Shown in pieces: positions 26,475 to 35,927 of a DNA stretch of 64,000 bases; positions within the stretch are counted from its first letter, which is position 1, and the number at the start of each line of letters is the position of its first letter. A model generated the notes under the pieces. The model saw nothing but the letters and a program-made list of their open reading frames with translations. It was not told where the DNA came from and searched no databases. Where the stretch lies: assembly GCA_017436865.1 (NCBI GenBank), contig JAFSCH010000111.1, positions 1 through 64,000 on the forward strand. The letters run 5' to 3'. Made by a program: the position numbers and the translations under genes. This DNA comes from Lachnospiraceae bacterium. Its GTDB lineage: Bacteria; Bacillota; Clostridia; Lachnospirales; Lachnospiraceae.

Positions 26475-28283
26475 TTACGCTTCAAACAATGCTTCAAACT
26501 CCTGACGATTAATTTTCTCTTTTTCCAATAAGAGCTTTGCACAAGAATGTAACACATTTTCATTTTGCATAATGATATCTTTTGCTTTCTTATAGCAGTC
26601 ATCAATAATACTCTTTACCTCTGCATCAATTGCACCTGCAACTGCTTCAGAATGGCTTCTTGTATGAGCCAAATCTCTACCGATAAAGACTTCATTGTCA
26701 TTCTCATCATAGTTAATAACACCGATGTTCTCAGACATACCAAAACGCGTTACCATAGCTCTTGCCACCTTAGTAGCTTTCTTAATATCGCTGGATGCAC
26801 CTGTTGTAATATCATCAAAGATAATCTCTTCTGCGATACGTCCACCTAAGGAAACCATAATATCCTGTAACATCTTACCCTTGGTATTGAACATCTCATC
26901 TCGTTCAGGAAGTGGCATCGTATAACCTGCTGCCCCAAGTCCTGTAGGAATAATAGATACCGTATAAACAGGCCCTACATCCGGCAATACATGGAAGAGA
27001 ATCGCATGACCAGCTTCATGGTAAGCCGTAATCTTCTTCTCTTTCTCTGAGATAATTCGACTCTTCTTCTCTGCACCGATTCCAACCTTAATAAATGATT
27101 TTTTGATATCATCCTGCAAAATATAAGCTCTGTTATCTTTTGCTGCCTGAATCGCTGACTCATTTAACAAATTCTCGAGGTCTGCTCCGGTAAAGCCTGC
27201 TGTTGTCTGAGCAATCTGCTTCAAATCAACATCTTCGCCCAATGGCTTATTCTTTGCATGAACTTTCAAAATCTCTTCTCTACCGCCAACATCTGGTGAC
27301 TGCACACTAATCTTTCTGTCAAAACGTCCTGGTCTTAAAATCGCCGGATCAAGAATATCTACACGGTTGGTTGCCGCCATAACGATGATACCTTCATTGG
27401 TTCCAAAACCATCCATCTCTACAAGAAGCTGATTCAAGGTCTGTTCTCTTTCATCGTGTCCACCGCCCATACCGGTTCCACGTCTTCTTGCTACCGCATC
27501 AATCTCATCGATAAAAACAATACAAGGTGAATTCTTCTTTGCATCTGCGAATAAGTCACGTACACGAGAAGCACCAACACCAACAAACATCTCTACGAAA
27601 TCTGAACCGGAAATGGAGAAAAACGGAACCTTGGCTTCACCGGCAACTGCTTTTGCAAGCATTGTCTTACCAGTACCTGGAGCGCCTTCTAACAGAACAC
27701 CCTTTGGAATTCTAGCTCCAACTTTTGTATATTTTCCAGGATCTTTTAAGAAATCAACGATTTCCTCTAAATCTTCCTTTTCTTCCTGAAGTCCCGCTAC
27801 ATCCTTGAGTGTAATCTCTCCTCCGGTAGACAATCTTGCACGGCTCTTGCCGAAGTTCATCATCTTGCCACCACCGCTGTTATTCGCATTCTGCGCATTC
27901 ACCATCACAAACATGAACACACCAAAAATAATTATCAGCAATATCGGAAGCATATCTGTTAAAAACCAGTTCTCTTGCGGCACATCCTCCACTACCGGAT
28001 CAATATTATAGCCTGCAAGCAAATTCTGAATCTCTACAACATCTGATACATACAATGTCTTTACATGTCCACCCTTTAGATATACATCCACCGAACCCGT
28101 CGGTACCTGCGCATTGGGGTGTATTTCTACATTAACTACATCTCCAGCCTCTAACTGCTTAACTAACTCTCCTCTAGTATAACTATCCCCTTTCTCCTGA
28201 ATCGTACTAACCCATACGGTCACGAGAAGAAGGATTAAAATAATAACAAAATATAGATTTAATCCTTTTGCACCTTTTCCCAC
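26475..28283 (-). CDS. ftsH: ATP-dependent zinc metalloprotease FtsH
   Basis: 602 residues. Two membrane helices (about 10-28 and 106-128) flank a short extracellular domain. The AAA+ module has Walker A GAPGTGKT near 200, Walker [12 protein letters not shown] and the second region of homology ([21 protein letters not shown]). The M41 protease carries the zinc motif HEAGH near 420. It degrades misfolded membrane and short-lived cytosolic proteins. It follows hpt by 27 bp in the tilS-hpt-ftsH order common in Firmicutes. Confidence 0.97.
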   Translation of the reverse strand: MGKGAKGLNLYFVIILILLLVTVWVSTIQEKGDSYTRGELVKQLEAGDVVNVEIHPNAQVPTGSVDVYLKGGHVKTLYVSDVVEIQNLLAGYNIDPVVEDVPQENWFLTDMLPILLIIIFGVFMFVMVNAQNANNSGGGKMMNFGKSRARLSTGGEITLKDVAGLQEEKEDLEEIVDFLKDPGKYTKVGARIPKGVLLEGAPGTGKTMLAKAVAGEAKVPFFSISGSDFVEMFVGVGASRVRDLFADAKKNSPCIVFIDEIDAVARRRGTGMGGGHDEREQTLNQLLVEMDGFGTNEGIIVMAATNRVDILDPAILRPGRFDRKISVQSPDVGGREEILKVHAKNKPLGEDVDLKQIAQTTAGFTGADLENLLNESAIQAAKDNRAYILQDDIKKSFIKVGIGAEKKSRIISEKEKKITAYHEAGHAILFHVLPDVGPVYTVSIIPTGLGAAGYTMPLPERDEMFNTKGKMLQDIMVSLGGRIAEEIIFDDITTGASSDIKKATKVARAMVTRFGMSENIGVINYDENDNEVFIGRDLAHTRSHSEAVAGAIDAEVKSIIDDCYKKAKDIIMQNENVLHSCAKLLLEKEKINRQEFEALFEA

Positions 28284-28310
28284 TCTGTGTCTCCTTCTAT
28301 CCTGTAATAT

Positions 28311-28835
28311 TTAATCAAGCTCGACCACTCCGATATATGGCAAGTTACGGTATCTCTGGTCATAGTCAAGACCATAACCTACCACAAACTCATCCGGTAT
28401 CTGGAAACCTGTATAATCCACCTTCACATCAATAACACGTCTATCCGGCTTATCCAAAAGTGTGCATAAAGAAAGACTCTTTGGTCCTCTCTGCTCAAGA
28501 AGCTCTAACAGATAACTAAGTGTTCTTCCGGAGTCAACAATATCCTCTACAACAATAACATCCTTGTCCTTAAGCGATTCATCCAAATCCTTTACAATCT
28601 TAACAACACCGCTCGACTTGGTATCTCCTCCATAACTGGATACAGACATAAAGTCCATAGATACCGGTACCGTAATTCTTTTAGCAAGCTCACACATAAA
28701 AAAGGCTCCACCCTTTAATACGCACACCAAATGCACCTGTTTTCCTGCATAATCTTTACTAATCTGTTCACCAATTTCTGAAATTCTTTTATTTACTTCT
28801 TCTTCTGATAATAAGATTTTTACTCTTTCAGCCAT
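28311..28835 (-). CDS. hpt: Hypoxanthine phosphoribosyltransferase
   Basis: 174 residues. Salvages hypoxanthine or guanine with PRPP. The PRPP loop VVVEDIVDSGRTL (about 97-109) and VCVLKGGAFF are conserved, and the C terminus YRNLPYIGVVEL matches the family. Its start overlaps the tilS stop by 8 nt, the usual tilS-hpt coupling. Confidence 0.96.
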   Translation of the reverse strand: MAERVKILLSEEEVNKRISEIGEQISKDYAGKQVHLVCVLKGGAFFMCELAKRITVPVSMDFMSVSSYGGDTKSSGVVKIVKDLDESLKDKDVIVVEDIVDSGRTLSYLLELLEQRGPKSLSLCTLLDKPDRRVIDVKVDYTGFQIPDEFVVGYGLDYDQRYRNLPYIGVVELD

Positions 28836-30255
28836 TTTCCTTCCTCCTTATGTATTTTATTTCTATTACCTGCTCTGTTGCTTCACTTATCTTATAGAAA
28901 CTGCTGATACGCTCACCTATAATCCAAACGATATGACTCTCATCTGCCACCAGCCAGATCTTGTCTCTGTCCTCTTTTGGCACCTTTTGATTTATAAAAT
29001 ACGCCTTTAAAGACTTTGTTTGATTCATTGTATTAATTGTAAGAAAATCTCCTTTTTTTCGTTTTCTTACGACAATATTATTTTTTATTTTATCATAATC
29101 AAACCATTTCGTATACGTTTTTTCGGGAATATTTTTCCACTCAAAGTCTTTATGAAGAACAATAGCCAGCTCCTCCTGCTCTGATAATGAAATAAAAACA
29201 GTCTTACCTGCTTCAAGAAGCTGTATCTCTTTCTGCCCCATCCAATGCTCATCCAGACATTCTGATTGTATTTCTTGTCTTCTTGTCAAGCATATTCCAT
29301 CATATTCACGTTTCGCCACAATCTCATAAGGCATATCCAATTGTCTTCCACATTGCTTTTCCATCAGCTCCTGTAAACTGCGGATATGAACTGCTTCTAA
29401 ATCCTTTTTGCTTCCTGCTACCTGTGCCAAAACTTCACGTAAACAATAACTCTGAATTGTCTTATGCAGACCTAAAAACGGCTTCTCCAAGACATGCCAT
29501 CCTTTTTCATCTACTCTGACACAATCTTTGCATGCCTGCTTAGTCAAATCTTGAATCAAATCATAGGCTTCCTGCATACGCTGACATGCTTCACTAATAT
29601 GCAAAACCGCATTTCGACTGATTTCTTTCTCTGCTACAGGCAAAATATGATGACGTATTCTGTTTCTTGTATAATTATCTTCTAAATTCGTCTTATCTAT
29701 GCAATAAGAAATTTCTTTTTCTTTTAAAAAGGCCTCTATCTCTCCTCGTTCCATGCATAAAATTGGACGGATTATATTCTCTCTTATCGGGCGAATTCCC
29801 GAAAGTCCTTGTAAACCACTTCCTCGAAACAGATTGAATAAAAAAGTCTCACAACTGTCATTTTTGTTGTGAGCAATTGCAATCTTGCCTCTTTTCCCAC
29901 CAGCATACTCCTGTATAACCTGATAAAATGCTTCATAACGTAGTAGTCTTCCTGCTTCTTCACAGGAAAGCTTTCTTTTTCTTGCTTCCTGCTCTACATC
30001 ACGGTAAAAAAGCGTAAATGGTAGTCTATGCTGCCTGCATAGCACCTCTACATACGCCGCATCCTCTCCTGCTTCCTCACGTATCATATGATTGACATGA
30101 ACCACATGAATCGAGAACGGAACTTTTTTTTGCAACTCTAACAGCATATAAAGAAGGCAGACAGAATCTGCTCCACCAGATACTCCTGCCACAATATAAT
30201 CATTCTCTGATAACATATGCTGTTCTTCTACATAGCGCCATACCTTTTCTATCAT
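28828..30255 (-). CDS. tilS: tRNA(Ile)-lysidine synthase
   Basis: 475 residues. The N-type PP-loop SGGADS (about 26-31) activates ATP; the DYNYTRNRIRHHILP-like segment (here DNYTRNRIRHHILP) is the family signature. A C-terminal TilS domain (about 390-470) is present. The enzyme modifies the CAU anticodon of a tRNA-Ile to lysidine, needed to read AUA. It lies 4 bp after spoIIE and overlaps hpt. Confidence 0.96.
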   Translation of the reverse strand: MIEKVWRYVEEQHMLSENDYIVAGVSGGADSVCLLYMLLELQKKVPFSIHVVHVNHMIREEAGEDAAYVEVLCRQHRLPFTLFYRDVEQEARKRKLSCEEAGRLLRYEAFYQVIQEYAGGKRGKIAIAHNKNDSCETFLFNLFRGSGLQGLSGIRPIRENIIRPILCMERGEIEAFLKEKEISYCIDKTNLEDNYTRNRIRHHILPVAEKEISRNAVLHISEACQRMQEAYDLIQDLTKQACKDCVRVDEKGWHVLEKPFLGLHKTIQSYCLREVLAQVAGSKKDLEAVHIRSLQELMEKQCGRQLDMPYEIVAKREYDGICLTRRQEIQSECLDEHWMGQKEIQLLEAGKTVFISLSEQEELAIVLHKDFEWKNIPEKTYTKWFDYDKIKNNIVVRKRKKGDFLTINTMNQTKSLKAYFINQKVPKEDRDKIWLVADESHIVWIIGERISSFYKISEATEQVIEIKYIRRKENG

Positions 30256-30259
30256 TTGT

Positions 30260-31441
30260 CTAATTCCTTGTTTCCCATACTCCTACGGTCAGAATCGTCA
30301 TATCGTCTCGAATCCTGCCTCCCTGACAGTTAATTGCATACTGTAACAGGTAATCTGACATTTCTCTTGGATTAACCGTATGATTTCTCGCAATCACTTC
30401 ACACAACCTGCTATTTCCACTTTCATCCTCAAAACAATCAGTGACCCCATCTGACATCATAACAATCATATCTCCATCCATAAGCGACAACGAATGACTC
30501 ATTGGACTTATCTCCATCAAGCTTCCAAGAGGCAACATATCAGATGCTATCTCTCTTACCATGCCTCCTCGTTTGTGAAAACTGCTAGCCGCTCCTGCCT
30601 TAATAAACTCTGCTTCTCCATCATGCAAATCCAGCATGCACAAATCCAACGTTGTCAGATTACAGCACTGTGACTGCGCTGCTATGGCAGCATTTATCAT
30701 CGAAAATGCCTTTTCCTTCTGGAATCCGGCATCCAAAAATTTCTCCATAAATTCAATGACTGACTGACTGTCTCTACAAGCATACTCTCCACTACCCATG
30801 CCATCCGCAATCATCAGTACCACATTCCCATCGGAACATTCTTCTACAGAATAATTATCACCTGATATCTTCTCATTTTCTTTTACTGCACGAGACATGG
30901 CGCTCATCACCATATATCGTGGCTCATCCTCGAAGAAAAATGCTTCAAAGTTTTTTGTCATCGCGTAAGGCGATTCTACACCAGCTACTAGCCTTCTGTC
31001 AAAAAATACAGACAGCAAACCCGCAAACTCATCTGCCGAATAGGTATGTCTTCCCATTAATCTAGCCGTAATATTTATCTTACGTTTTCCATGAGCCCCT
31101 TCTAAAAACATGATTTCCTTTACCTGAATCCCATGTTTTCTCAAAAAGCTTACCACAGCCTTTCGTTTATGTTCAACGGGAGTACTAACATGCATAACCG
31201 TCTGTGATACCTCGTCTAGTGCTCCTGATATATCCTTTAAATGCTGCGCAAAAATCTGCTTGCTCTCATGTACTTGTTTTTGATACAACAATTCTTTTCT
31301 ATCACTACTTGTATACGATTCCTCCGGTATATTATGATAAAGCCTTGCAAGCTCTCCATACGTTTCTGACAACATATGAAGTTTACGCTTGCTATACTCC
31401 GGAAAGAGAAATTCCTGTCTATTTTCTAATGTCTTTGCCAT
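30260..31441 (-). CDS. spoIIE: SpoIIE-type PP2C phosphatase lacking the membrane domain
   Basis: 393 residues. The C-terminal PP2C domain (about 185-390) keeps the metal motifs: SGDNYS, ADGMGSGE, MSDGVTD and RDDMT. The preceding region (1-180) corresponds to the regulatory segment of SpoIIE. Classic SpoIIE is about 800 residues with some ten N-terminal helices; none is encoded here, and the ATG has GGGGG before it and a promoter immediately upstream, so the short form is real. In B. subtilis SpoIIE dephosphorylates SpoIIAA to activate sigma-F in the forespore. A soluble version must be localised differently. Confidence 0.85.
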   Translation of the reverse strand: MAKTLENRQEFLFPEYSKRKLHMLSETYGELARLYHNIPEESYTSSDRKELLYQKQVHESKQIFAQHLKDISGALDEVSQTVMHVSTPVEHKRKAVVSFLRKHGIQVKEIMFLEGAHGKRKINITARLMGRHTYSADEFAGLLSVFFDRRLVAGVESPYAMTKNFEAFFFEDEPRYMVMSAMSRAVKENEKISGDNYSVEECSDGNVVLMIADGMGSGEYACRDSQSVIEFMEKFLDAGFQKEKAFSMINAAIAAQSQCCNLTTLDLCMLDLHDGEAEFIKAGAASSFHKRGGMVREIASDMLPLGSLMEISPMSHSLSLMDGDMIVMMSDGVTDCFEDESGNSRLCEVIARNHTVNPREMSDYLLQYAINCQGGRIRDDMTILTVGVWETRN

Positions 31442-31474
31442 CTGCTTAACCCCCTTATCTTTTTCTTGGAGTTA

Positions 31475-31507
31475 AGTATAGAGGGCAGACTCTTCATATT
31501 TTGTCAA
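31475..31507 (-). promoter_or_regulatory. spoIIE promoter with 21-bp spacer and Spo0A-box-like sites
   Basis: TTGACA (31502-31507) and TATACT (31475-31480) on the minus strand are separated by 21 bp, too long for unaided sigma-A use. TTTTGTCAAAT overlaps the -35, one change from a Spo0A box. A second TTGACAAAA-type match lies at 31535-31543. B. subtilis spoIIE also has a 21-bp spacer and Spo0A activation. Confidence 0.65.
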
Positions 31508-31544
31508 ATCCTTGTAACAGAATATGTTTTTTTATTGACAAAAA

Positions 31545-31580
31545 CTGCATCTCTATTTGCCTTTTACAATAGAGATGCAG
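31545..31580 (-). terminator. Terminator after divIC
   Basis: Arms CTGCATCTCTATT / AATAGAGATGCAG followed by TTTTTGT on the minus strand. It separates the hup-to-divIC string from spoIIE. Confidence 0.85.
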
Positions 31581-31913
31581 CTAATCATTTTCCTGAAAGA
31601 TAATTTCATTTTCATATACCAGGCCAAGCTTATCTTTGGCAACCTCTTCCGCATATTTTTTGGTTTTGGTATAGGTTTCGAACTCTTTAAGCTCCTCTGT
31701 CCTTGCCTCTTCCTCTGCAATCTGCTCCAAAAGCTCCTTCTCTCTTGCAGCATACTTTTCCTGTTTCTGTCTTAGGGAAAGACTGTTCACGCCAACTACT
31801 ACGATAATCATTACGATTGCACTAATCGTCATTACCATTCCAAGCCCGTTTTCATTTTTTCTGCGCCGAAATGCAGGCTTCACCTTTTTTTGTTTTACAT
31901 GGTTTCGCGGCAT
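31581..31913 (-). CDS. Septum formation initiator DivIC/FtsB family
   Basis: 110 residues from the ATG preceded by GGGGGAG (six further codons upstream are open). A basic cytoplasmic N terminus is followed by one membrane helix (about 25-46) and an extracellular coiled coil (about 48-85), then the conserved AKDKLGLVYENE end. These bitopic proteins join FtsL and DivIB in the divisome. The first 62 nt overlap the 3' end of yabQ in another frame. Confidence 0.88.
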   Translation of the reverse strand: MPRNHVKQKKVKPAFRRRKNENGLGMVMTISAIVMIIVVVGVNSLSLRQKQEKYAAREKELLEQIAEEEARTEELKEFETYTKTKKYAEEVAKDKLGLVYENEIIFQEND

Positions 31914-32331
31914 GTTTCTCCCCCTCTCCACGTTTCGCTCTCATCAAATCTCTCATTTTTATTGTAAAATGATTTCTAATACGAGTCAACCTTATTTTCA
32001 CAAACCGATATGGAGCAAGCAATAGCATAATGATACGATACAAGCTCTTTACATAGATTCTACCTATGGTTCTGCTATAAAAAAACATGCCTATTGCAGC
32101 ACCCAGCACTGCAAAAAAGCGCACCACTCCATAATTCCCGTAATAAAGCAAATAGAAGCTTGCAAAAAAACAAAATGTCCAGTAAAGAATATCTTCCACA
32201 TCCACCAGCAAACGCCCATGCCTCCATAAACGACGAAACAGGCGAATTTGGTCATATACAAACGCAAAGAAAATACCAGTCAGCATAGAGCATAACAGAA
32301 AATACCATTCGCGGATAATCGTTTCACTCAT
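31852..32331 (-). CDS. yabQ: Spore cortex biosynthesis protein YabQ
   Basis: 159 residues. Four hydrophobic helices (about 8-26, 46-64, 67-84 and 92-105) are followed by a basic tail rich in Lys and Arg. The FFAFVYDQIRLFRRL segment is characteristic. YabQ is a mother-cell outer-forespore-membrane protein needed for cortex formation in B. subtilis. It follows yabP by 3 bp and overlaps divIC by 62 nt, an unusually long overlap. Confidence 0.85.
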   Translation of the reverse strand: MSETIIREWYFLLCSMLTGIFFAFVYDQIRLFRRLWRHGRLLVDVEDILYWTFCFFASFYLLYYGNYGVVRFFAVLGAAIGMFFYSRTIGRIYVKSLYRIIMLLLAPYRFVKIRLTRIRNHFTIKMRDLMRAKRGEGEKHAAKPCKTKKGEACISAQKK

Positions 32332-32334
32332 AGA

Positions 32335-32631
32335 CTATCCAAAGAGCCTGGTAAGAAGCCCTTCTCCTTTCTTCGCAAATGATGTTTTCTCCGTATATAC
32401 AAAGGAGTCTACTCTGCCATCCACATCTACCTCACCTTTTTCAAGGCTAAGCTTGCTAACATGCAAATCAGCTCCCCGTATCATAAGCATTCCATCCACA
32501 GTTTCCAGAACTACTGCATTTTCATCAAAAGAAAGGGCATCAACCACTCCTTGAAGTCTGCAGCTTTTACGCCCTTCCAATACCATCCTGTGCCTGCCGG
32601 GAGCACTTCCCCTTCCCGTAATATCCTCCAT
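32335..32631 (-). CDS. yabP: Sporulation protein YabP
   Basis: 98 residues. The YabP/YqfC domain covers about 18-92 (LEGRKSCRLQGVVDALSFDENAVVLET ... GADLHVSKLSLEKGEVDVDGRVDSFVY). In B. subtilis it acts with YabQ in the mother cell during cortex assembly. Next to yabQ, the standard pair. Confidence 0.9.
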   Translation of the reverse strand: MEDITGRGSAPGRHRMVLEGRKSCRLQGVVDALSFDENAVVLETVDGMLMIRGADLHVSKLSLEKGEVDVDGRVDSFVYTEKTSFAKKGEGLLTRLFG

Positions 32632-32687
32632 ATCTTCACACTCCGAAGACTCCGTTTGTAAAGTATATGTTCGCCAGAAAAATATTA

Positions 32688-32927
32688 TTACAGATACTTA
32701 AACAGTTCCTTTGCTTCATCCTTTTTCACAGTTTCCTGCACATCCAGTATCTCTACTTTAACATCTTTGTTACCAAACTGAATCGTCAGCACATCTCCTA
32801 CCTTTACATTGGTCGATGCTTTTGCCGGTTTATCATTAATCAATACTCTTCCTGCATCACAAGCTTCATTTGCCACGGTTCTTCTCTTAATCAGACGTGA
32901 CACCTTTAAAAATTTATCTAATCTCAT
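32688..32927 (-). CDS. rqcP: RqcP, S4-domain ribosome quality-control factor
   Basis: 79 residues from the ATG with AAAGGGA; 16 upstream codons are open but have no site. One S4 RNA-binding domain (MRLDKFLKVSRLIKRRTVANEACDAG, split at the turn) covers most of the protein. RqcP (formerly YabO, Hsp15-like) helps RqcH add alanine tails on stalled 50S subunits. It lies between hup and yabP as in other Firmicutes. Confidence 0.92.
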   Translation of the reverse strand: MRLDKFLKVSRLIKRRTVANEACDAGRVLINDKPAKASTNVKVGDVLTIQFGNKDVKVEILDVQETVKKDEAKELFKYL

Positions 32928-33024
32928 ACAATCCCTTTCGTAATTATTCAGTACTTTCATTATACGAAAAAACAACTGATACGTTTCTGTATCAGTTGTC
33001 TTAAAGCTTATCTATTAACAAAAA

Positions 33025-33300
33025 TTATCTGTTAACTTCGTCCTTTAAAGCCTTACCAGCCTTGAACTTTGGAGCCTTTGCTGCTGCGATCTGCATTGTC
33101 TCACCAGTCTGAGGATTTCTTCCTTCTCTTGCTGCTCTCTCAGCTACTTCAAATGTACCAAATCCAACTAACTGAATCTTTCCACCGTTTCTTAATTCCT
33201 TAGCTACAACTTCTGTAAATGCTGTTAATGCCTTCTCAACATCCTTCTTAGTCATATCTGCCTGTTCAGCCATAGCTGCTACTAATTCTGTTTTGTTCAT
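33025..33300 (-). CDS. hup: HU family DNA-binding protein
   Basis: 91 residues, the standard length. The signature GFGTFEVAERAAREGRNPQTGE (in two parts) forms the DNA-binding arms, and the N-terminal NKTELVAAMAEQA helix forms the dimer. HU bends and compacts DNA. A strong promoter and GGAGGAG site precede it, matching high expression. Confidence 0.96.
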   Translation of the reverse strand: MNKTELVAAMAEQADMTKKDVEKALTAFTEVVAKELRNGGKIQLVGFGTFEVAERAAREGRNPQTGETMQIAAAKAPKFKAGKALKDEVNR

Positions 33301-33433
33301 CGTGAACTCCTCCTCTTATTCGTCGTTTGTTATTAGAACAATCTCATGCACCACGCATATAAGCCCAAACACTAGTCCGAACTTGATATTGCCCCAAATC
33401 ACGGCATTTCACACGCTCTAATGCATATATCTA

Positions 33434-33462
33434 TTTATAGGCGAATTACCTTTCTTTGTCAA
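33434..33462 (-). promoter_or_regulatory. Strong promoter of hup and downstream genes
   Basis: TTGACA (33457-33462), 17-bp spacer, TATAAA (33434-33439). The leader to the hup ATG is about 125 nt. Confidence 0.8.
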
Positions 33463-33502
33463 GAAAAAATACTGTTTTTTTGGGATTTCCCTTGATTTTT
33501 TT

Positions 33503-34255
33503 CTATTTTTCCTCTGTTTGGGCAATTATCGCTTCGATATCATCATACAATAACTGCTCTGGTTGCAAGTCTGCGCGGTAGGATAATTGGCAGATAAAAC
33601 GAAGCATTATCGTTACCATTTCCGATAACTCCTGTTTTCTCTTTTCACTTTCCTGATTGCTATCCCCCAAAAGCTGTTGCACCTTCTGACTCGTTTCCAC
33701 GAGCAATTTACCAAGTTGATTATAATCCGGAACTCGACTTTCACCCGTCTCCACATCATAATACTGAGACAGTTTGTCCATTTTCTTTGCTACTTTTACT
33801 CCACGAGTTAAGGAAGGAAGCTCTGCCGGAATCTCACGAAGCGGTGATGTTATCCAACTTTTTCCTTCTTTTTCCTGCCGCTTAATCTCTTCCCAATTTT
33901 GCAAAAGAGCCTTTTCTCCTTCTATATCCTTGTCTGCAAAAACATGAGGATGTCTGCGTATCATTTTCTCGCTAATTCCACTTATAACGTCCTCTATCGT
34001 AAAAAGCCCTTCTTCTCCAGCTATTACACTATGCATAACAGCCTGCAACAAAATATCACCAAGCTCCTCCTGCATATTCTCTGCATTTCCTGTTTGATTA
34101 TAAATGCGAATAGCTCCTAACAACTCTGCCGCTTCCTCCATCATACAAGAACGAAGACTTTCGTGTGTCTGTTCTCTATCCCATGGACAACCATTCTCAC
34201 TACGAAGCTCCTCTATGATCTTTACAAACTCTTCAAATGTATACTTTTTATTCAT
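33503..34255 (-). CDS. mazG: Nucleoside triphosphate pyrophosphohydrolase MazG
   Basis: 250 residues with two MazG halves. The N-terminal domain has CPWDREQTHESL and the metal-binding EEAAEL ... EELGDILLQ. The C-terminal half (about 140-235) is more diverged. MazG removes abnormal dNTPs or reduces (p)ppGpp in some bacteria. Upstream lie two family B repeat units. Confidence 0.92.
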   Translation of the reverse strand: MNKKYTFEEFVKIIEELRSENGCPWDREQTHESLRSCMMEEAAELLGAIRIYNQTGNAENMQEELGDILLQAVMHSVIAGEEGLFTIEDVISGISEKMIRRHPHVFADKDIEGEKALLQNWEEIKRQEKEGKSWITSPLREIPAELPSLTRGVKVAKKMDKLSQYYDVETGESRVPDYNQLGKLLVETSQKVQQLLGDSNQESEKRKQELSEMVTIMLRFICQLSYRADLQPEQLLYDDIEAIIAQTEEK

Positions 34256-34276
34256 TTAATCTTGCCTTCCATATAT

Positions 34277-34417
34277 GGATTTTTGCTTATTGTTTCATTT
34301 TCTTACGGTATCAGCAGTAAATACTTCGCACTACCTGAACAGTTACGGATTTTGCTTAATTATGCTACCTTTTCTAACAGAATCCCTAGTAAATGTGTAT
34401 TCCTGCCGAATAGTTAA
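34277..34417 (-). repeat. Two tandem family B units between the PEGA gene and mazG
   Basis: Unit 34347-34417 begins TTAACTATTCGG and unit 34277-34346 begins GTAACTGTTCAG; both end AAGCAAAA(A)TCC. The second unit is highly similar over 70 bp to the padR-leader copy. The first unit overlaps the end of the PEGA gene and contains its TAA stop (34414-34416). Confidence 0.7.
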
Positions 34418-35847
34418 TCCAGCTTCATAAGCTCTGCAAAAGAATAATTTACATCACTGTCCCCGTCATCAATTTGTACGGTATAGCTTCTTGTCTGATA
34501 TCCCGTCTTACGAAGGGTAATGACAAAATTACCAATTTCTTTATTCATACTGACTGGCGCAATACCGATATAATTGCCATCGACATATACTTCTGCACCT
34601 GTTGGTGAATCAATATGCACCTTGTATTTACCGTTAGATGTTGAGGTTGTTTTATTCTTGGATTCTGTTTGTGACGTTTCCTTTTGAGAATCAGAAGTGT
34701 CTTTCTCGGAAGTTTGTTTATCTGTTCCTTCTTTATCCGAATCCGAATTTGTTGTTTTCTTATTCGAAGACTTTTCCTCTGAATCTTCATCCGAACTATC
34801 TGCATTTGCGTTCTTTTCCAGTTCGATTCCAATATTAGCGGATGGCTCTCTTACCTTGATGTACTGTGAAAGCGTATCATACCCATCCGCTTTTACCGTC
34901 ATCTGGTGTACACCATATTCCAGCTCAACCGGTAACGAAGTGTTTACCTCTTTGCCATCTATCTTTACTGTTGCATCTACCGGTTCCAAAGTAAAAATAA
35001 TACTTCCCTTTTGCACCTCTGTTATCTCGACATCTCCCAAATCCCATGCCATTTCCTCATTTCTAGCAAAAGTTATCTCCTGTATCGCACTACTTCCATT
35101 ATTACTTACCTTAACCGTTGCCTTCCCCTCTGGCACGACGATTAGCATATCCTCAGAAATCTTCCTAATAATCTTTTGACCTATTTCAATCCAGCCATCC
35201 ACAAAATAAGTATCATTCTGCAATCTCAGATAACCATGCCCCTGTTCAATGTTAATACTGTAAATTTGGTTATTGTATCCCCATACAGACAGTACATCTA
35301 CCTGATTAATATCCATCAGTTCTACCATATTATCCTCTGATAAGATAACCAAATGATTGCTCAGATTGTAAACCGTTTCTCCAACTGACAAAGTCCCCCG
35401 CTTACTATCAAGTGCATAATTATCCAGCTCATCAAAATGTAATGCCTGCCCATCTACCTTCATGGACGCCAAAAGCTTTTTGGGCTTATAAAACTTGGCT
35501 GACACAATACAGCCTGGTTCAACCTGTTGTAAAGACATAGCTTCATCATACTTATCATAAATCTCCGTTGCACCATCATATTGCAAAGTATAACGCTTTC
35601 CTGTTGCAAGATTTTGAAACTGAATGGTTGATTCTTCTGTATTTTTATTCACCACAATTGCTGTATCTTCCGAATCATACATTCCTGGCGTTACCGTTAC
35701 TACACCAGTATGTACCGCTTCAGCATTTTCCTGTATTCCACCAGGATCCAAAAAACTACAGCCCCCCAATATACAAACCATTGTCCCTACCAGCAAACTT
35801 CCTTGTATTACTTCTTTTATCTTTTTCCTAAGTATTTTGACTTTCAA
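34414..35847 (-). CDS. PEGA-domain lipoprotein
   Basis: 477 residues from a TTG start chosen because AGGAGGAG lies 5 nt before it and the promoter -10 (35882-35887) leaves the upstream ATG outside the transcript. A signal peptide with lipobox ILGGC (near residue 30) predicts a lipid-anchored surface protein. A beta-rich middle includes a first PEGA repeat (about 285-330: VDATVKIDGKEVNTSLPVEL). A Ser/Lys/Asp/Thr-rich linker (about 340-410) follows, then a second PEGA repeat (about 415-465: SPTGAEVYVDGNYIG). PEGA repeats are surface-layer-associated folds; the role is unknown. Confidence 0.75.
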   Translation of the reverse strand: MKVKILRKKIKEVIQGSLLVGTMVCILGGCSFLDPGGIQENAEAVHTGVVTVTPGMYDSEDTAIVVNKNTEESTIQFQNLATGKRYTLQYDGATEIYDKYDEAMSLQQVEPGCIVSAKFYKPKKLLASMKVDGQALHFDELDNYALDSKRGTLSVGETVYNLSNHLVILSEDNMVELMDINQVDVLSVWGYNNQIYSINIEQGHGYLRLQNDTYFVDGWIEIGQKIIRKISEDMLIVVPEGKATVKVSNNGSSAIQEITFARNEEMAWDLGDVEITEVQKGSIIFTLEPVDATVKIDGKEVNTSLPVELEYGVHQMTVKADGYDTLSQYIKVREPSANIGIELEKNANADSSDEDSEEKSSNKKTTNSDSDKEGTDKQTSEKDTSDSQKETSQTESKNKTTSTSNGKYKVHIDSPTGAEVYVDGNYIGIAPVSMNKEIGNFVITLRKTGYQTRSYTVQIDDGDSDVNYSFAELMKLD

Positions 35848-35881
35848 AACTCTCCTCCTCATACACATTGTCGCACAATTT

Positions 35882-35910
35882 ATTATAGCCATATTTTATG
35901 TAAAGTGCAA
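35882..35910 (-). promoter_or_regulatory. Promoter of the PEGA lipoprotein gene
   Basis: TTGCAC (35905-35910), 17-bp spacer, TATAAT (35882-35887) on the minus strand. Supports the downstream TTG start. Confidence 0.7.
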
Positions 35911-35927
35911 TGCGGTTTTACCTATTA

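Noticed and set aside
33301..33433. Autoregulatory r-protein-like leader before hup
   Set aside because: No strong structure was found; only the promoter and a plain leader can be supported.
34545..34832. Minus-strand Lys/Arg-rich frame in the PEGA gene
   Set aside because: Out-of-frame reading of the Ser/Lys/Asp linker; no start signals.
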